Of a DNA stretch of 64,000 nucleotides, positions 53,338-60,682 are shown piece by piece (within the stretch, counting starts at the first letter, position 1; each line of letters opens with the position of its first letter). Under the pieces are notes generated by a model. The model was not told the origin of the DNA. It saw only the letters and a list, made by a program, of their open reading frames with translations, and did not search any database. The translations under genes and the position numbers were made by a program. Source of the DNA: Acidimicrobiia bacterium (GTDB taxonomy: Bacteria; Actinomycetota; Acidimicrobiia; IMCC26256; JAMXLJ01); the NCBI GenBank assembly GCA_035651955.1, contig DASRES010000077.1, forward strand, positions 1 to 64,000, written 5' to 3'.

Positions 53338-54422
53338 GTCGTACGTCCGCGGGTCGGCGTCGCCCGTGCGAGCAGGGACTCGACGCGCGCGCGTTCTCGA
53401 GCCGCCATGCGGCGCAGCGCGCTGATCGGCACGCGCTCCGCGCGGTACTCGGCCAGCGCGCAGGGTCGGCCGCCCAGGCGAATCTTGAAGCTCACGAGCG
53501 AGTCGACGCCCCCGGACTCGCCCATGTCGAACCACCGGCACCCGGCCTCGCATGCGTCGCGGATCGACTGCTCGTGCAGGAGCTCGTTGAGCCGAAGTGA
53601 TCCGGCGAGCGCGCGGTCGCTCATCCCACGCCACCCCATCGCGATCGCGCCCTGGCGCACACAGAGGTCGGCCGCGGCGGCGACGCCGCCGACGCGCGCG
53701 ACGTACACGGTGCACGCGTCGCCGAGCGCGCGCGCGACGAGCTGGAACTTGCGCAGCGGATCGGCGTGCATCCCGCCCTGGCGTACCAGCCACCGCGGCA
53801 GGCCGCGCCGGCGCGCGCTCGCGTCGAGCCAGCGGAGGTAGACGTCGTAGAGCTCGTCGACGAGCTGCGGTGAGTTCCCCCGCTCGATCGTCACACCGGC
53901 GTCCTCCGCGCGCCGGGCGGCGCGACGCAGGCTCTGGCACGTCTGGGGTGTGAAGCGCTCCGCCCACACCTGGTCGATGCCACCCTCCAGGTCGAGCACG
54001 TGCACGACGCGCGGCACGACCGCCAGCCCGTCGACGCGCGCCGCCCGCCACGTCGCGGCAGCGCCGAACGCGGGGCGGACGCTCGCCACGAGCACGCCCG
54101 ACGCCGCGACCCGCGCGACGTCGTCGGCGACCAGGGCCACGTCGTCGACGTCCGCACCGCCGGGCGCCAGCGGGCCGCCCGGTCCCCACCCCGCGGGCAG
54201 CGACGCCTCGACCGTCAGCGCACCATGCGCCCATTCCCGACGGACCGCGGGCAGCACGACCGGCCGGTCCCCGGCCCGTTCGTACAGCCGGCTCGCGTCC
54301 GTCCACGGACCCGCGGCGCACACGCAGTCGAGCCACTCCGGCGTCTGCGACGGCATCGCGGTGGGATCGCTCGCGAGCACGGCACGCCAGACGTCGCGCG
54401 GCGCGGGCGTGGTGACGAGCAC
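53325..54422 (-). CDS. FemAB/GNAT-like acyltransferase, paralog 1
   Basis: A 365-residue protein resembling the Acetyltransf_6 / FemAB-like group linked to exopolysaccharide and cell-wall modification. Seen are PSQTPEWLDCVCAAG, TPQTCQSLRRAARRAEDAGV, LYDVYLRWLDASARRRGLP and the late motif CRWFDMGESGGVDSLVSFK (quoted in part). Two paralogs lie at 57967 and 59083, sharing TPAPRDVW-type starts and the MGES motif. GTG 54422 is chosen because the DNA from here aligns closely with the start of paralog 3; ATG 54500 is possible. The donor and acceptor are unknown. Confidence 0.85.
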   Translation of the reverse strand: MLVTTPAPRDVWRAVLASDPTAMPSQTPEWLDCVCAAGPWTDASRLYERAGDRPVVLPAVRREWAHGALTVEASLPAGWGPGGPLAPGGADVDDVALVADDVARVAASGVLVASVRPAFGAAATWRAARVDGLAVVPRVVHVLDLEGGIDQVWAERFTPQTCQSLRRAARRAEDAGVTIERGNSPQLVDELYDVYLRWLDASARRRGLPRWLVRQGGMHADPLRKFQLVARALGDACTVYVARVGGVAAAADLCVRQGAIAMGWRGMSDRALAGSLRLNELLHEQSIRDACEAGCRWFDMGESGGVDSLVSFKIRLGGRPCALAEYRAERVPISALRRMAARERARVESLLARATPTRGRTTHAG

Positions 54423-54531
54423 GAGCTCGCGCTCGCGGCCGCCCCGGAGGTCACGCGTGTGCCGCTCTCGCGCGTCGGCGCGCGTCACGACCGCGCGCAT
54501 CCTTCACGAGCGCAGTGCCGCGACCGCGCGA

Positions 54532-55386
54532 TCAGCTCGCGGGGACGTCCACCGTCACCCAGTCGACGAGCACGTGGCCTGCGACCGCGTCCGACGGCGG
54601 CGGACCCGACGTGTACGTCTCCGTCTGCAGGACGAGGTGCATCGGCGTGTCGGGGACCTGCGCGGTGGAGGTCCCGAGGACCCGGCCGTCGAGCGTGAAC
54701 CGGCACGAGCCCGGGATCCACTCGATCGTCGCCGTGTGCCATCCCGTCCCTGCCTCGACGATGCCGGAGTCGTACGCGTCCTGACCCGAACCCCCCTGGC
54801 GGTGCATGAACGCGGTGGTCGTGTCCGCGCCGTCCAGGCGCGCCTCCGGGAAGTCGATCTCGCCGTCGGTCGGCCAGCGCTCGGAGTCGGGCCACAGGAG
54901 CCACGCCGTCTTGTACCCCGGAAGGACGTCCGAACGGAACCGCACCGTGTACCGGCCCGCGACCAGACCGCCCTCGGGTCCGGGCGCGCCCGGGACGATC
55001 GGCAGCGGGGCCGACACCATGTGGACACCGTGCTCGGTGTGGACGAAGTAGTCCAGCACCCCGTCGTGCTGGCTCAGCACGCTCGACGGCGTGTACGTCC
55101 CGTTGCCCGACGTGTCGGTCCACCCGTCGCGGTACGCCGTCCACCGGGTCGCCACCGCGGCGGGGAAGCTGCCGGTCGGCACCGTGACGGTGAAGTCGTC
55201 GGCGAAGACGCGTCGCCAACCGGGACCCGCGTCGCCGGGCATCGTCTCGCCCGACGGTGCCGGCGACGGCCCGCTCACGGGCTTCCTCGCCGGTGAGGCC
55301 GGCGACCACGCCGCGCACGCGCCGACGAGGACCAGCAGGGCGACACAGCCGAGAAGTTGACGGCGCGGGCGCGCGGGCAGGGGCAT
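54532..55386 (-). CDS. GH16-family glycoside hydrolase lipoprotein
   Basis: A 284-residue protein with a signal peptide and lipobox Cys near residue 24. It has a jelly-roll GH16 domain with the catalytic ExDxxE core as DGEIDFPEAR, plus WLLWPDSERWPTDGEIDF (18 residues) and GWHTATIEWIPGSCRF. Such enzymes cut or rearrange beta-glucans, galactans or similar. It is divergent from a second GH16 gene. Confidence 0.9.
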   Translation of the reverse strand: MPLPARPRRQLLGCVALLVLVGACAAWSPASPARKPVSGPSPAPSGETMPGDAGPGWRRVFADDFTVTVPTGSFPAAVATRWTAYRDGWTDTSGNGTYTPSSVLSQHDGVLDYFVHTEHGVHMVSAPLPIVPGAPGPEGGLVAGRYTVRFRSDVLPGYKTAWLLWPDSERWPTDGEIDFPEARLDGADTTTAFMHRQGGSGQDAYDSGIVEAGTGWHTATIEWIPGSCRFTLDGRVLGTSTAQVPDTPMHLVLQTETYTSGPPPSDAVAGHVLVDWVTVDVPAS

Positions 55387-55396
55387 GGGCTCGCTT

Positions 55397-55428
55397 CGGT
55401 CGACGGGCGGTCGTTCGTGTGTCGACCG
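55397..55428. promoter_or_regulatory. inverted repeat between divergent GH16 genes
   Basis: CGGTCGAC (55397-55404) and GTCGACCG (55421-55428) are perfect inverted arms 16 bases apart in the 160-base gap between the two GH16 genes. It may be a shared operator. Nothing else is evident in the gap. Confidence 0.3.
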
Positions 55429-55546
55429 GCGACGGTGTGCGCCTTGAGCGCGATCGGCTGGTCACCGTGTGTCATTCGCGCGCGGCACGACCTGGACGGC
55501 TCCGGTACGTTCGCCCGGACACCGGTATGACGTCCCGCCCGGCTCC

Positions 55547-56569
55547 GTGACCGACCGCGAGACCACGCGCGACCGTCGCGACGCGCCCGGGCCGTGGCAC
55601 CGAGGCAACGGCTCGTCGGTCGGACCCGACGGTGACGCTGACGGCGGGTTCGCGCCCATCGAGTCACCCGAGACGATCCTCCCGGCGCGGCGGCCTGCCG
55701 GCGGTCACCACGGGCCCCGCCGCCGACCACGCACGGACCGCCGCCGCCGGCCGCGCGGCGACGCGCGCCGCAAGGCGCGACGCGAACGGGCGCGCCGGCG
55801 GGTGGCCGCAGCGATCGCGGTGGTCGCCGCGGTCGCGGTCGCGCTCGGTGCGTGGTCCGTGCTCCGCACGTCGCCACCGTCGCGCGCGATGCCGCGCGAC
55901 GACCCGCCGGGCTGGCGTCGCGTGCTCGCCGACGACTTCACCGGTCGGTCGCTCGACACCGCGAGATGGGGTGCGTACGAGGGCGAGCCCGGGGGCGACC
56001 CGGGCGGGTGGTGGGATCCGTCGCACGTCGTCGTACGCGACGGCGTCGCGAACCTCGAGACGTATCGCGATCGCCGCTTCGGCAACCGGTGGGTGTCCGG
56101 GGGAATGTCGAGCGCGCACGGGCTGCGCCAGACCTACGGCAAGTACCTCGTGCGCTTCCGCGTCGACCGCGGCGACGGCGTCCAGGCGATCCTGCTGCTG
56201 TGGCCGTCGTACGACACCAGCTCCGGCGCCGAGATCGACTTCGCCGAGAACGGCGGCGGGAACCGCGACCACGTCTCCGCGACGCTGCACTACGGCTCGG
56301 GCCGCCAGATCCAGCGCAGCGTGGACGCCGACTTCACGCGTTGGCACGTCGCCGGGGTCGAGTGGACACCGGGACGCGTCGCCTACACGCTCGACGGCCG
56401 GACGTGGGCCGTGGTGCGCTCGAGCGGCGTGCCCGCGACGCCGATGGAGCTGGACGCGCAGACGCAGGCCGGCACGTGCGGCGACCCGGACCAGCCGTGC
56501 CCGGACGCGCGGACCCCCCGGCGGGTCACGATGCAGATCGACTGGGTCGTGGCGTACCGGCGGCGCTGA
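55547..56569 (+). CDS. GH16-family glycoside hydrolase, membrane-anchored
   Basis: A 340-residue protein with a long, Arg-rich cytoplasmic N-terminus (about 85 residues), one membrane span (VAAAIAVVAAVAVALGAW) and an outside GH16 domain with catalytic core AEIDFAENGGG and AGVEWTPGRVAYTLDGRTW (19 residues). It differs from its neighbour in being anchored by a span rather than a lipid. GTG 55547 is my choice; GTG 55469 is an alternative. The end overlaps the convergent flippase gene by 44 bases. Confidence 0.87.
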   Translation: MTDRETTRDRRDAPGPWHRGNGSSVGPDGDADGGFAPIESPETILPARRPAGGHHGPRRRPRTDRRRRPRGDARRKARRERARRRVAAAIAVVAAVAVALGAWSVLRTSPPSRAMPRDDPPGWRRVLADDFTGRSLDTARWGAYEGEPGGDPGGWWDPSHVVVRDGVANLETYRDRRFGNRWVSGGMSSAHGLRQTYGKYLVRFRVDRGDGVQAILLLWPSYDTSSGAEIDFAENGGGNRDHVSATLHYGSGRQIQRSVDADFTRWHVAGVEWTPGRVAYTLDGRTWAVVRSSGVPATPMELDAQTQAGTCGDPDQPCPDARTPRRVTMQIDWVVAYRRR

Positions 56570-57887
56570 ACGCGGGGGCCGCCGACTGGCGCAGGAGGCG
56601 TGAGAGCGACGGCAGGAGCGCCACCGCGACGACGACGTGCGCGCCGAGCCACCCGACGCCGATCCCGGTGAGCCCGTAGCGCTCGCCGAACGCGACGGTC
56701 GCGACGACGAGCAGCGCGACGAGCGCGACGTTCGCCACGAGGATGCGCCCGCCGCTGCCGCGTACGCGCGCGACCGCCGAGTAGAGGATGACGACGGAGC
56801 GGAACAACGTCGCGACGGCGAGCAGGCGCAGCACGGTCGCGCCCTGGCGCGCGTACGAGCCGCCGAACGGCAGCAGCACGAGCGGCGCGGCGAGGGTCAA
56901 CACGATGACGCCCGCGAGCAGCAACGGCAGCATCTTGCGGACGAGGCGGCGCGTCAACTCGGCCAGCTGCTGCTCCGCCATCGCGCCCTCGACCGTGAGC
57001 GAGGTCGCCGCGTTGAGGAACAACATGTTGAGCGACGCGCTCACGGTGTACGCGATGTAGAACGACGCGTTCGTGCGGCTCCCGAGCATCGCGACGACGA
57101 GCAGCGGCAGGAGGTACGCGAAGCCGTTGCTCAGCGCCCACGCGAGATAGTCGAGCGCGAGGAAGCGCGCGAGCGCGGGACGTTCGATCGCGTCCGCGTT
57201 CGCGGCGCGGTCGGGCGCGGCACGCAGGTGCACCGGTACGACCCGCGCGAACAGGAGGAGGTTGACGACGGCGACGATGAGCACGAGCGGCGCGGTCCAC
57301 CCGAGGAAGATCCCGTGGCCGGTCCCGAGGGCGAGGAGCACCGGGAGCGCGGCGAGCTTGAGGACGCCGAACACCGTGTTCTCGACCGCGACCCACGGCG
57401 CCCGGCGCAGCGCCGTCAGCGCGCTGTCCTGCAGGGTGAAGACGGCCCACAACGGCAGCACGATGCAGAACGCGGCCGCGAGCACGTGGTCGTGCGCGAG
57501 GAAGCGCAGTTGCGACGACCAGCGGGGCACGAGCACCACGAACCCGACCGCGACCGCGAGCGAGACGAGCGCGCTGGCCCCGTACGCGAGCCCGACGATC
57601 CCGGCCGTGTACCGCCGTGTCACCGGCAGGAACCGGGTCAGCGCGTTGTTGAGGTTCAGCTGGCAGAAGACCGAGATGCCCATCATGGCGCTGATCAGCG
57701 CGCTGTCCTGTCCCACCTCGTTGCGCGAGAACAGCCGCGCGGCGGCGAGCCAGAACGCGACACCGAGGACCGCCGTCAGCACGGTGTTCGCCATGAGGCT
57801 GTAGGCCGTGCGGTACAGCGGGTCGGTGAAGGCACCGCGCCATGCCCCCATCCGCTCCGCAACCGGCGTGCGCCAGCCGAGCCTCAT
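56526..57887 (-). CDS. oligosaccharide flippase-like membrane protein (MOP superfamily)
   Basis: A 453-residue polytopic protein with about 14 spans, resembling Wzx-type flippases of the MATE/MOP superfamily: ANTVLTAVLGVAFWLAAARLF (in part) at span 1, ISVFCQLNLNNALTRFLP, a long central loop with charges, and VLRLLAVATLFRSVVILYSAVARV (in part). It should move a lipid-linked glycan across the membrane. ATG 57887 is chosen because longer forms overlap the divergent gene's promoter. It is divergent from FemAB-like paralog 2. Confidence 0.87.
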   Translation of the reverse strand: MRLGWRTPVAERMGAWRGAFTDPLYRTAYSLMANTVLTAVLGVAFWLAAARLFSRNEVGQDSALISAMMGISVFCQLNLNNALTRFLPVTRRYTAGIVGLAYGASALVSLAVAVGFVVLVPRWSSQLRFLAHDHVLAAAFCIVLPLWAVFTLQDSALTALRRAPWVAVENTVFGVLKLAALPVLLALGTGHGIFLGWTAPLVLIVAVVNLLLFARVVPVHLRAAPDRAANADAIERPALARFLALDYLAWALSNGFAYLLPLLVVAMLGSRTNASFYIAYTVSASLNMLFLNAATSLTVEGAMAEQQLAELTRRLVRKMLPLLLAGVIVLTLAAPLVLLPFGGSYARQGATVLRLLAVATLFRSVVILYSAVARVRGSGGRILVANVALVALLVVATVAFGERYGLTGIGVGWLGAHVVVAVALLPSLSRLLRQSAAPAFSAAGTPRPSRSAS

Positions 57888-57966
57888 CCCGCGGCACAGG
57901 CTACCGACGGCACCTCGGCCGGGGGCCGTCGCTAGCATCGCCGCGCCGATCGCTCGGGGGGTTCGC

Positions 57967-59073
57967 ATGGATGCGACGGGGCTCGTCCCGCTCACGGGAA
58001 CCAGCGCGGCGGATCCGTCGGGCTACGCGGTCGCGAGCGCGGTCCCCCGGGACGTGTGGTGCTCGCTCGTCGACACGAACCGCTACGCACGTGTGTTCCA
58101 GACACCGGCGTGGATGCGGGCGCTGTGCACGGCCGCGCCGTACCGCGACGCGAGCCGTCTCTACCGTGCACCGGACGGACGGCTGCTCGTGCTGCCCCTC
58201 GCGCGCCACCGCGTCGCGCCCGTCGCGGCGTCGATGCCTCACGGATGGGGTGCGGGCGGCTTCCTCGGGCGCGAGCCCGAGCGCCCGGAGGACGTCGCCG
58301 CGTGCCTCGCCGATCTCGCCGGTCTCGGCCTCGCGCGGGTCAGCGTGACGGCCGACCCGATGCGGGCCGACGCCTGGCGTGCAGCGGTGTCGTCGCACGG
58401 CGCGGACCTGTCGGTGCGCCTCGAGGAGCGTGTCACGCACGTCGTCGACCTCGCCGAGGGCTTCGACCACTTCTGGTCCAAGATCCTCGACAGCTCGATG
58501 CGCGCCAAGGTGCGCCGCGCCGAGCGTGCCGGTGTCGAGGTCGTGTGCGAGCCGTCCGCCCGGGGGATCGAGCTGTTCTACGACGTGTATCTCCGCTGGC
58601 TCGACGAGCGCGCCGACCGACGGCACCTGCCCCGGCGGTTGATCCGCGCGCTCGGGATGCGGCGCGACCCGCGCCGGAAGCTCGCCGCGCTGGCCACGCA
58701 CCTCGGTGACCGGTGGCGGACCTGGATCGCGCGCCACGAAGGCCGCGTCATCGCCGCGACGATCGAGGTGGCGAACGGGGAGCACGCGATGTACTTCCGT
58801 GGTGCGAGCGACCGCGACGCGGTTCGGCGGACGCGCGCGAACGAGCTGCTGCAGTGCCGGATGATCGAGCACGCGTGTGCGATCGGGTGCCGCTGGTACG
58901 ACATGGGCGAGTCCAGTGGCGTCGAGTCGCTCGAGCACTTCAAGCGCCGGTTCGGCGCGGTCGAGCACCGCAAGCTCGAGCTCGCCATCGAGTCGCGCGC
59001 CGCGGCGCGCGCGGGGGATGTGCGAGACGCGCTGCACCGGTTCACGGATCCCGTCCGGCGCCGGTTCGGGTAG
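57967..59073 (+). CDS. FemAB/GNAT-like acyltransferase, paralog 2
   Basis: A 368-residue paralog of the proteins at 53325 and 59083, with FQTPAWMRALC, DSSMRAKVRRAERAGVEV, LFYDVYLRWLDERADRRHLP (20 residues) and CRWYDMGESSGVESLEHFK. The TAGCAT box at 57934-57939 and a GGGGGG ribosome binding site upstream support ATG 57967. The third paralog begins 9 bases after its stop, so both should be made together. Confidence 0.85.
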   Translation: MDATGLVPLTGTSAADPSGYAVASAVPRDVWCSLVDTNRYARVFQTPAWMRALCTAAPYRDASRLYRAPDGRLLVLPLARHRVAPVAASMPHGWGAGGFLGREPERPEDVAACLADLAGLGLARVSVTADPMRADAWRAAVSSHGADLSVRLEERVTHVVDLAEGFDHFWSKILDSSMRAKVRRAERAGVEVVCEPSARGIELFYDVYLRWLDERADRRHLPRRLIRALGMRRDPRRKLAALATHLGDRWRTWIARHEGRVIAATIEVANGEHAMYFRGASDRDAVRRTRANELLQCRMIEHACAIGCRWYDMGESSGVESLEHFKRRFGAVEHRKLELAIESRAAARAGDVRDALHRFTDPVRRRFG

Positions 59074-59082
59074 AGCTCGCGC

Positions 59083-60126
59083 GTGCGGTTCGTCACCACG
59101 CCCGTCCCACGCGACGTCTGGGCGCGCGTCGCGTCCGCCGATCCGCAGGCGATGCCGAGCCAGACGCCCGAGTGGCTCGGCACGCTGCCCGCCCATCTCG
59201 TGGACGCGAGCCGGCTCTACGAGACGGGTACAGGCCGGCTCGCGGTGCTCCCGCTCGTGCGCGACCGGCGCTTCCCCCGGTTCGCGGGCGTCGAGGGCTC
59301 GTACCCGGCGACGTACGGGTTCGGCGGCGTCGTCGCCGAGGGTGGGACCACCGCGGACGTCGTCGCGGCGATCGTCGCCGACCTCGCGGCCACCACCGGT
59401 GGTCTCCTCGCCCTCGCCATCTGGCCCAATCCGCTGCAGGGCGAGCACTGGGAGCGTGCCTGCCCGCCGGGCTGGGCCCGTACCCGCCGGCGCGCGCACG
59501 TCGTCGACCTGCGCGACGGTGTCGACGCGCTGTGGGCCCGCATGCCCGGGAACGGCCGGCGCGGTGTGCGGCGCGCCGAGCGCGCCGAGGTCCACATCGA
59601 GACCGACTGCTCGGGTGCGCTGCTGCCCGCGTTCTTCGAGCTGCTCGACGAGTCGCGCGAGCGCTGGGCGCGCGGTGGTCACGAGCCCGCGTGGATGGCA
59701 CGTTGGCGCGCGCGTCGTGACTCGGTGGGCGCGTGGCAGCGGACGGTGGACGCGCTCTCGGGGCGGTGCCGCGTCTCGCTCGCGTCGTGGCAGGGCGAGC
59801 CGGTCGCGGGGACGATCGTCCTCACCGGGCCGAACGCGCACTACACGCACGGCGCGATGCACAAGGAGACGGCCGCACGCTGCTACGCGAACTACGCGTT
59901 GCACTGGCACGAGATCCGCGCCGCGGCAGCGAGCGGGGCGTCGGCGTACCACATGGGCGAGTCCGGCGCGTCGAGCTCGCTGGCGCGCTTCAAGGAGCAG
60001 TTCGGCGCGACCCCGCACGACTATGCCGACTACCGGTACGAGCGCCTGCCGATCAGCCGTGTCGATCGCGCGCTGCGGACGGCGGTGAAGCGGGCAATCC
60101 GGTTCCAGGAGCCGGGGCCCGCATGA
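59083..60126 (+). CDS. FemAB/GNAT-like acyltransferase, paralog 3
   Basis: A 347-residue paralog, the closest of the three at its start to paralog 1 (TTPVPRDVW, MPSQTPEWL). Its C-terminal motif is SAYHMGESGASSSLARFKEQF (quoted in part). NGRRGVRRAERAEVHIE corresponds to the basic helix of the others. GTG 59083. The 3' end overlaps the convergent nucleotidyltransferase gene by 74 bases. Confidence 0.85.
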   Translation: MRFVTTPVPRDVWARVASADPQAMPSQTPEWLGTLPAHLVDASRLYETGTGRLAVLPLVRDRRFPRFAGVEGSYPATYGFGGVVAEGGTTADVVAAIVADLAATTGGLLALAIWPNPLQGEHWERACPPGWARTRRRAHVVDLRDGVDALWARMPGNGRRGVRRAERAEVHIETDCSGALLPAFFELLDESRERWARGGHEPAWMARWRARRDSVGAWQRTVDALSGRCRVSLASWQGEPVAGTIVLTGPNAHYTHGAMHKETAARCYANYALHWHEIRAAAASGASAYHMGESGASSSLARFKEQFGATPHDYADYRYERLPISRVDRALRTAVKRAIRFQEPGPA

Positions 60127-60682
60127 GCGCGGCGATGTCCGCGCGCGCCGCTCGGGAGAGCGGGATCCCCTGGTGGAGCCGCACCTGCGCGGGCGCGGGC
60201 AGGCACGGCACCGGACGGCCCGCGAGCACGCCGGTGACGGGCGCAAGCGCGTCATCGGCGCTCGCGACGGCGAGGAGGTCGACACTGCGGCCGGTGAGGT
60301 CGGCGAACAGCACGTGAGCGGGCATCGGCCCGCTGGCCGGGCGCTCGGTCACGCGGCGCAGCCCGCCCGCGACGAGCGCGCGCGTCGCGGCGGCGACCGT
60401 CGCCGGCGCGTCGTCCACCATGAGGTCGAGGTCGGTGTGCGGGCGCGTCTGGCGACCGAGCAGCGCGTCCACACCCCAGCCGCCCGCGAGCCACGCGTGC
60501 ACGCCGGCCGCCGCGAGCGCGTCGAGCATCGCCAGCACGTCCTCGACCGTCATCGTGTACAGCGTGTCCGTGACGCGCGCGACCACGCGCACGTCGCACA
60601 CGCGCCCGAACCGCGACCCCGCGACGCGAAGATGCGCGCGTCGCAGCACGGCGCGCATCGGTGTCTGCCGGCTCGTCGTCAC
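60053..60682 (-). CDS. nucleotidyltransferase domain protein, aminoglycoside-NTase like
   Basis: A 209-residue protein with the nucleotidyltransferase-fold motif WLAGGWGVDALLGRQTRPHTD followed by LDLMVDD (quoted in two parts), as in AadB/ANT(2'')-like proteins. The Asp pair that would bind metal is present. In this locus it is more likely to act on a sugar or glycan than to confer drug resistance. GTG 60682 overlaps the upstream stop (GTGA). ATG 60553 would give a shorter protein starting right at the domain. Its 3' end overlaps paralog 3. Confidence 0.8.
   Translation of the reverse strand: MTTSRQTPMRAVLRRAHLRVAGSRFGRVCDVRVVARVTDTLYTMTVEDVLAMLDALAAAGVHAWLAGGWGVDALLGRQTRPHTDLDLMVDDAPATVAAATRALVAGGLRRVTERPASGPMPAHVLFADLTGRSVDLLAVASADDALAPVTGVLAGRPVPCLPAPAQVRLHQGIPLSRAARADIAALMRAPAPGTGLPASPPSAARDRHG

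Noticed and set aside
60053-60682. Aminoglycoside resistance gene
   Set aside because: Only the nucleotidyltransferase fold motif is shared; the location in a glycan locus and lack of any mobile element argue against calling it a resistance gene.
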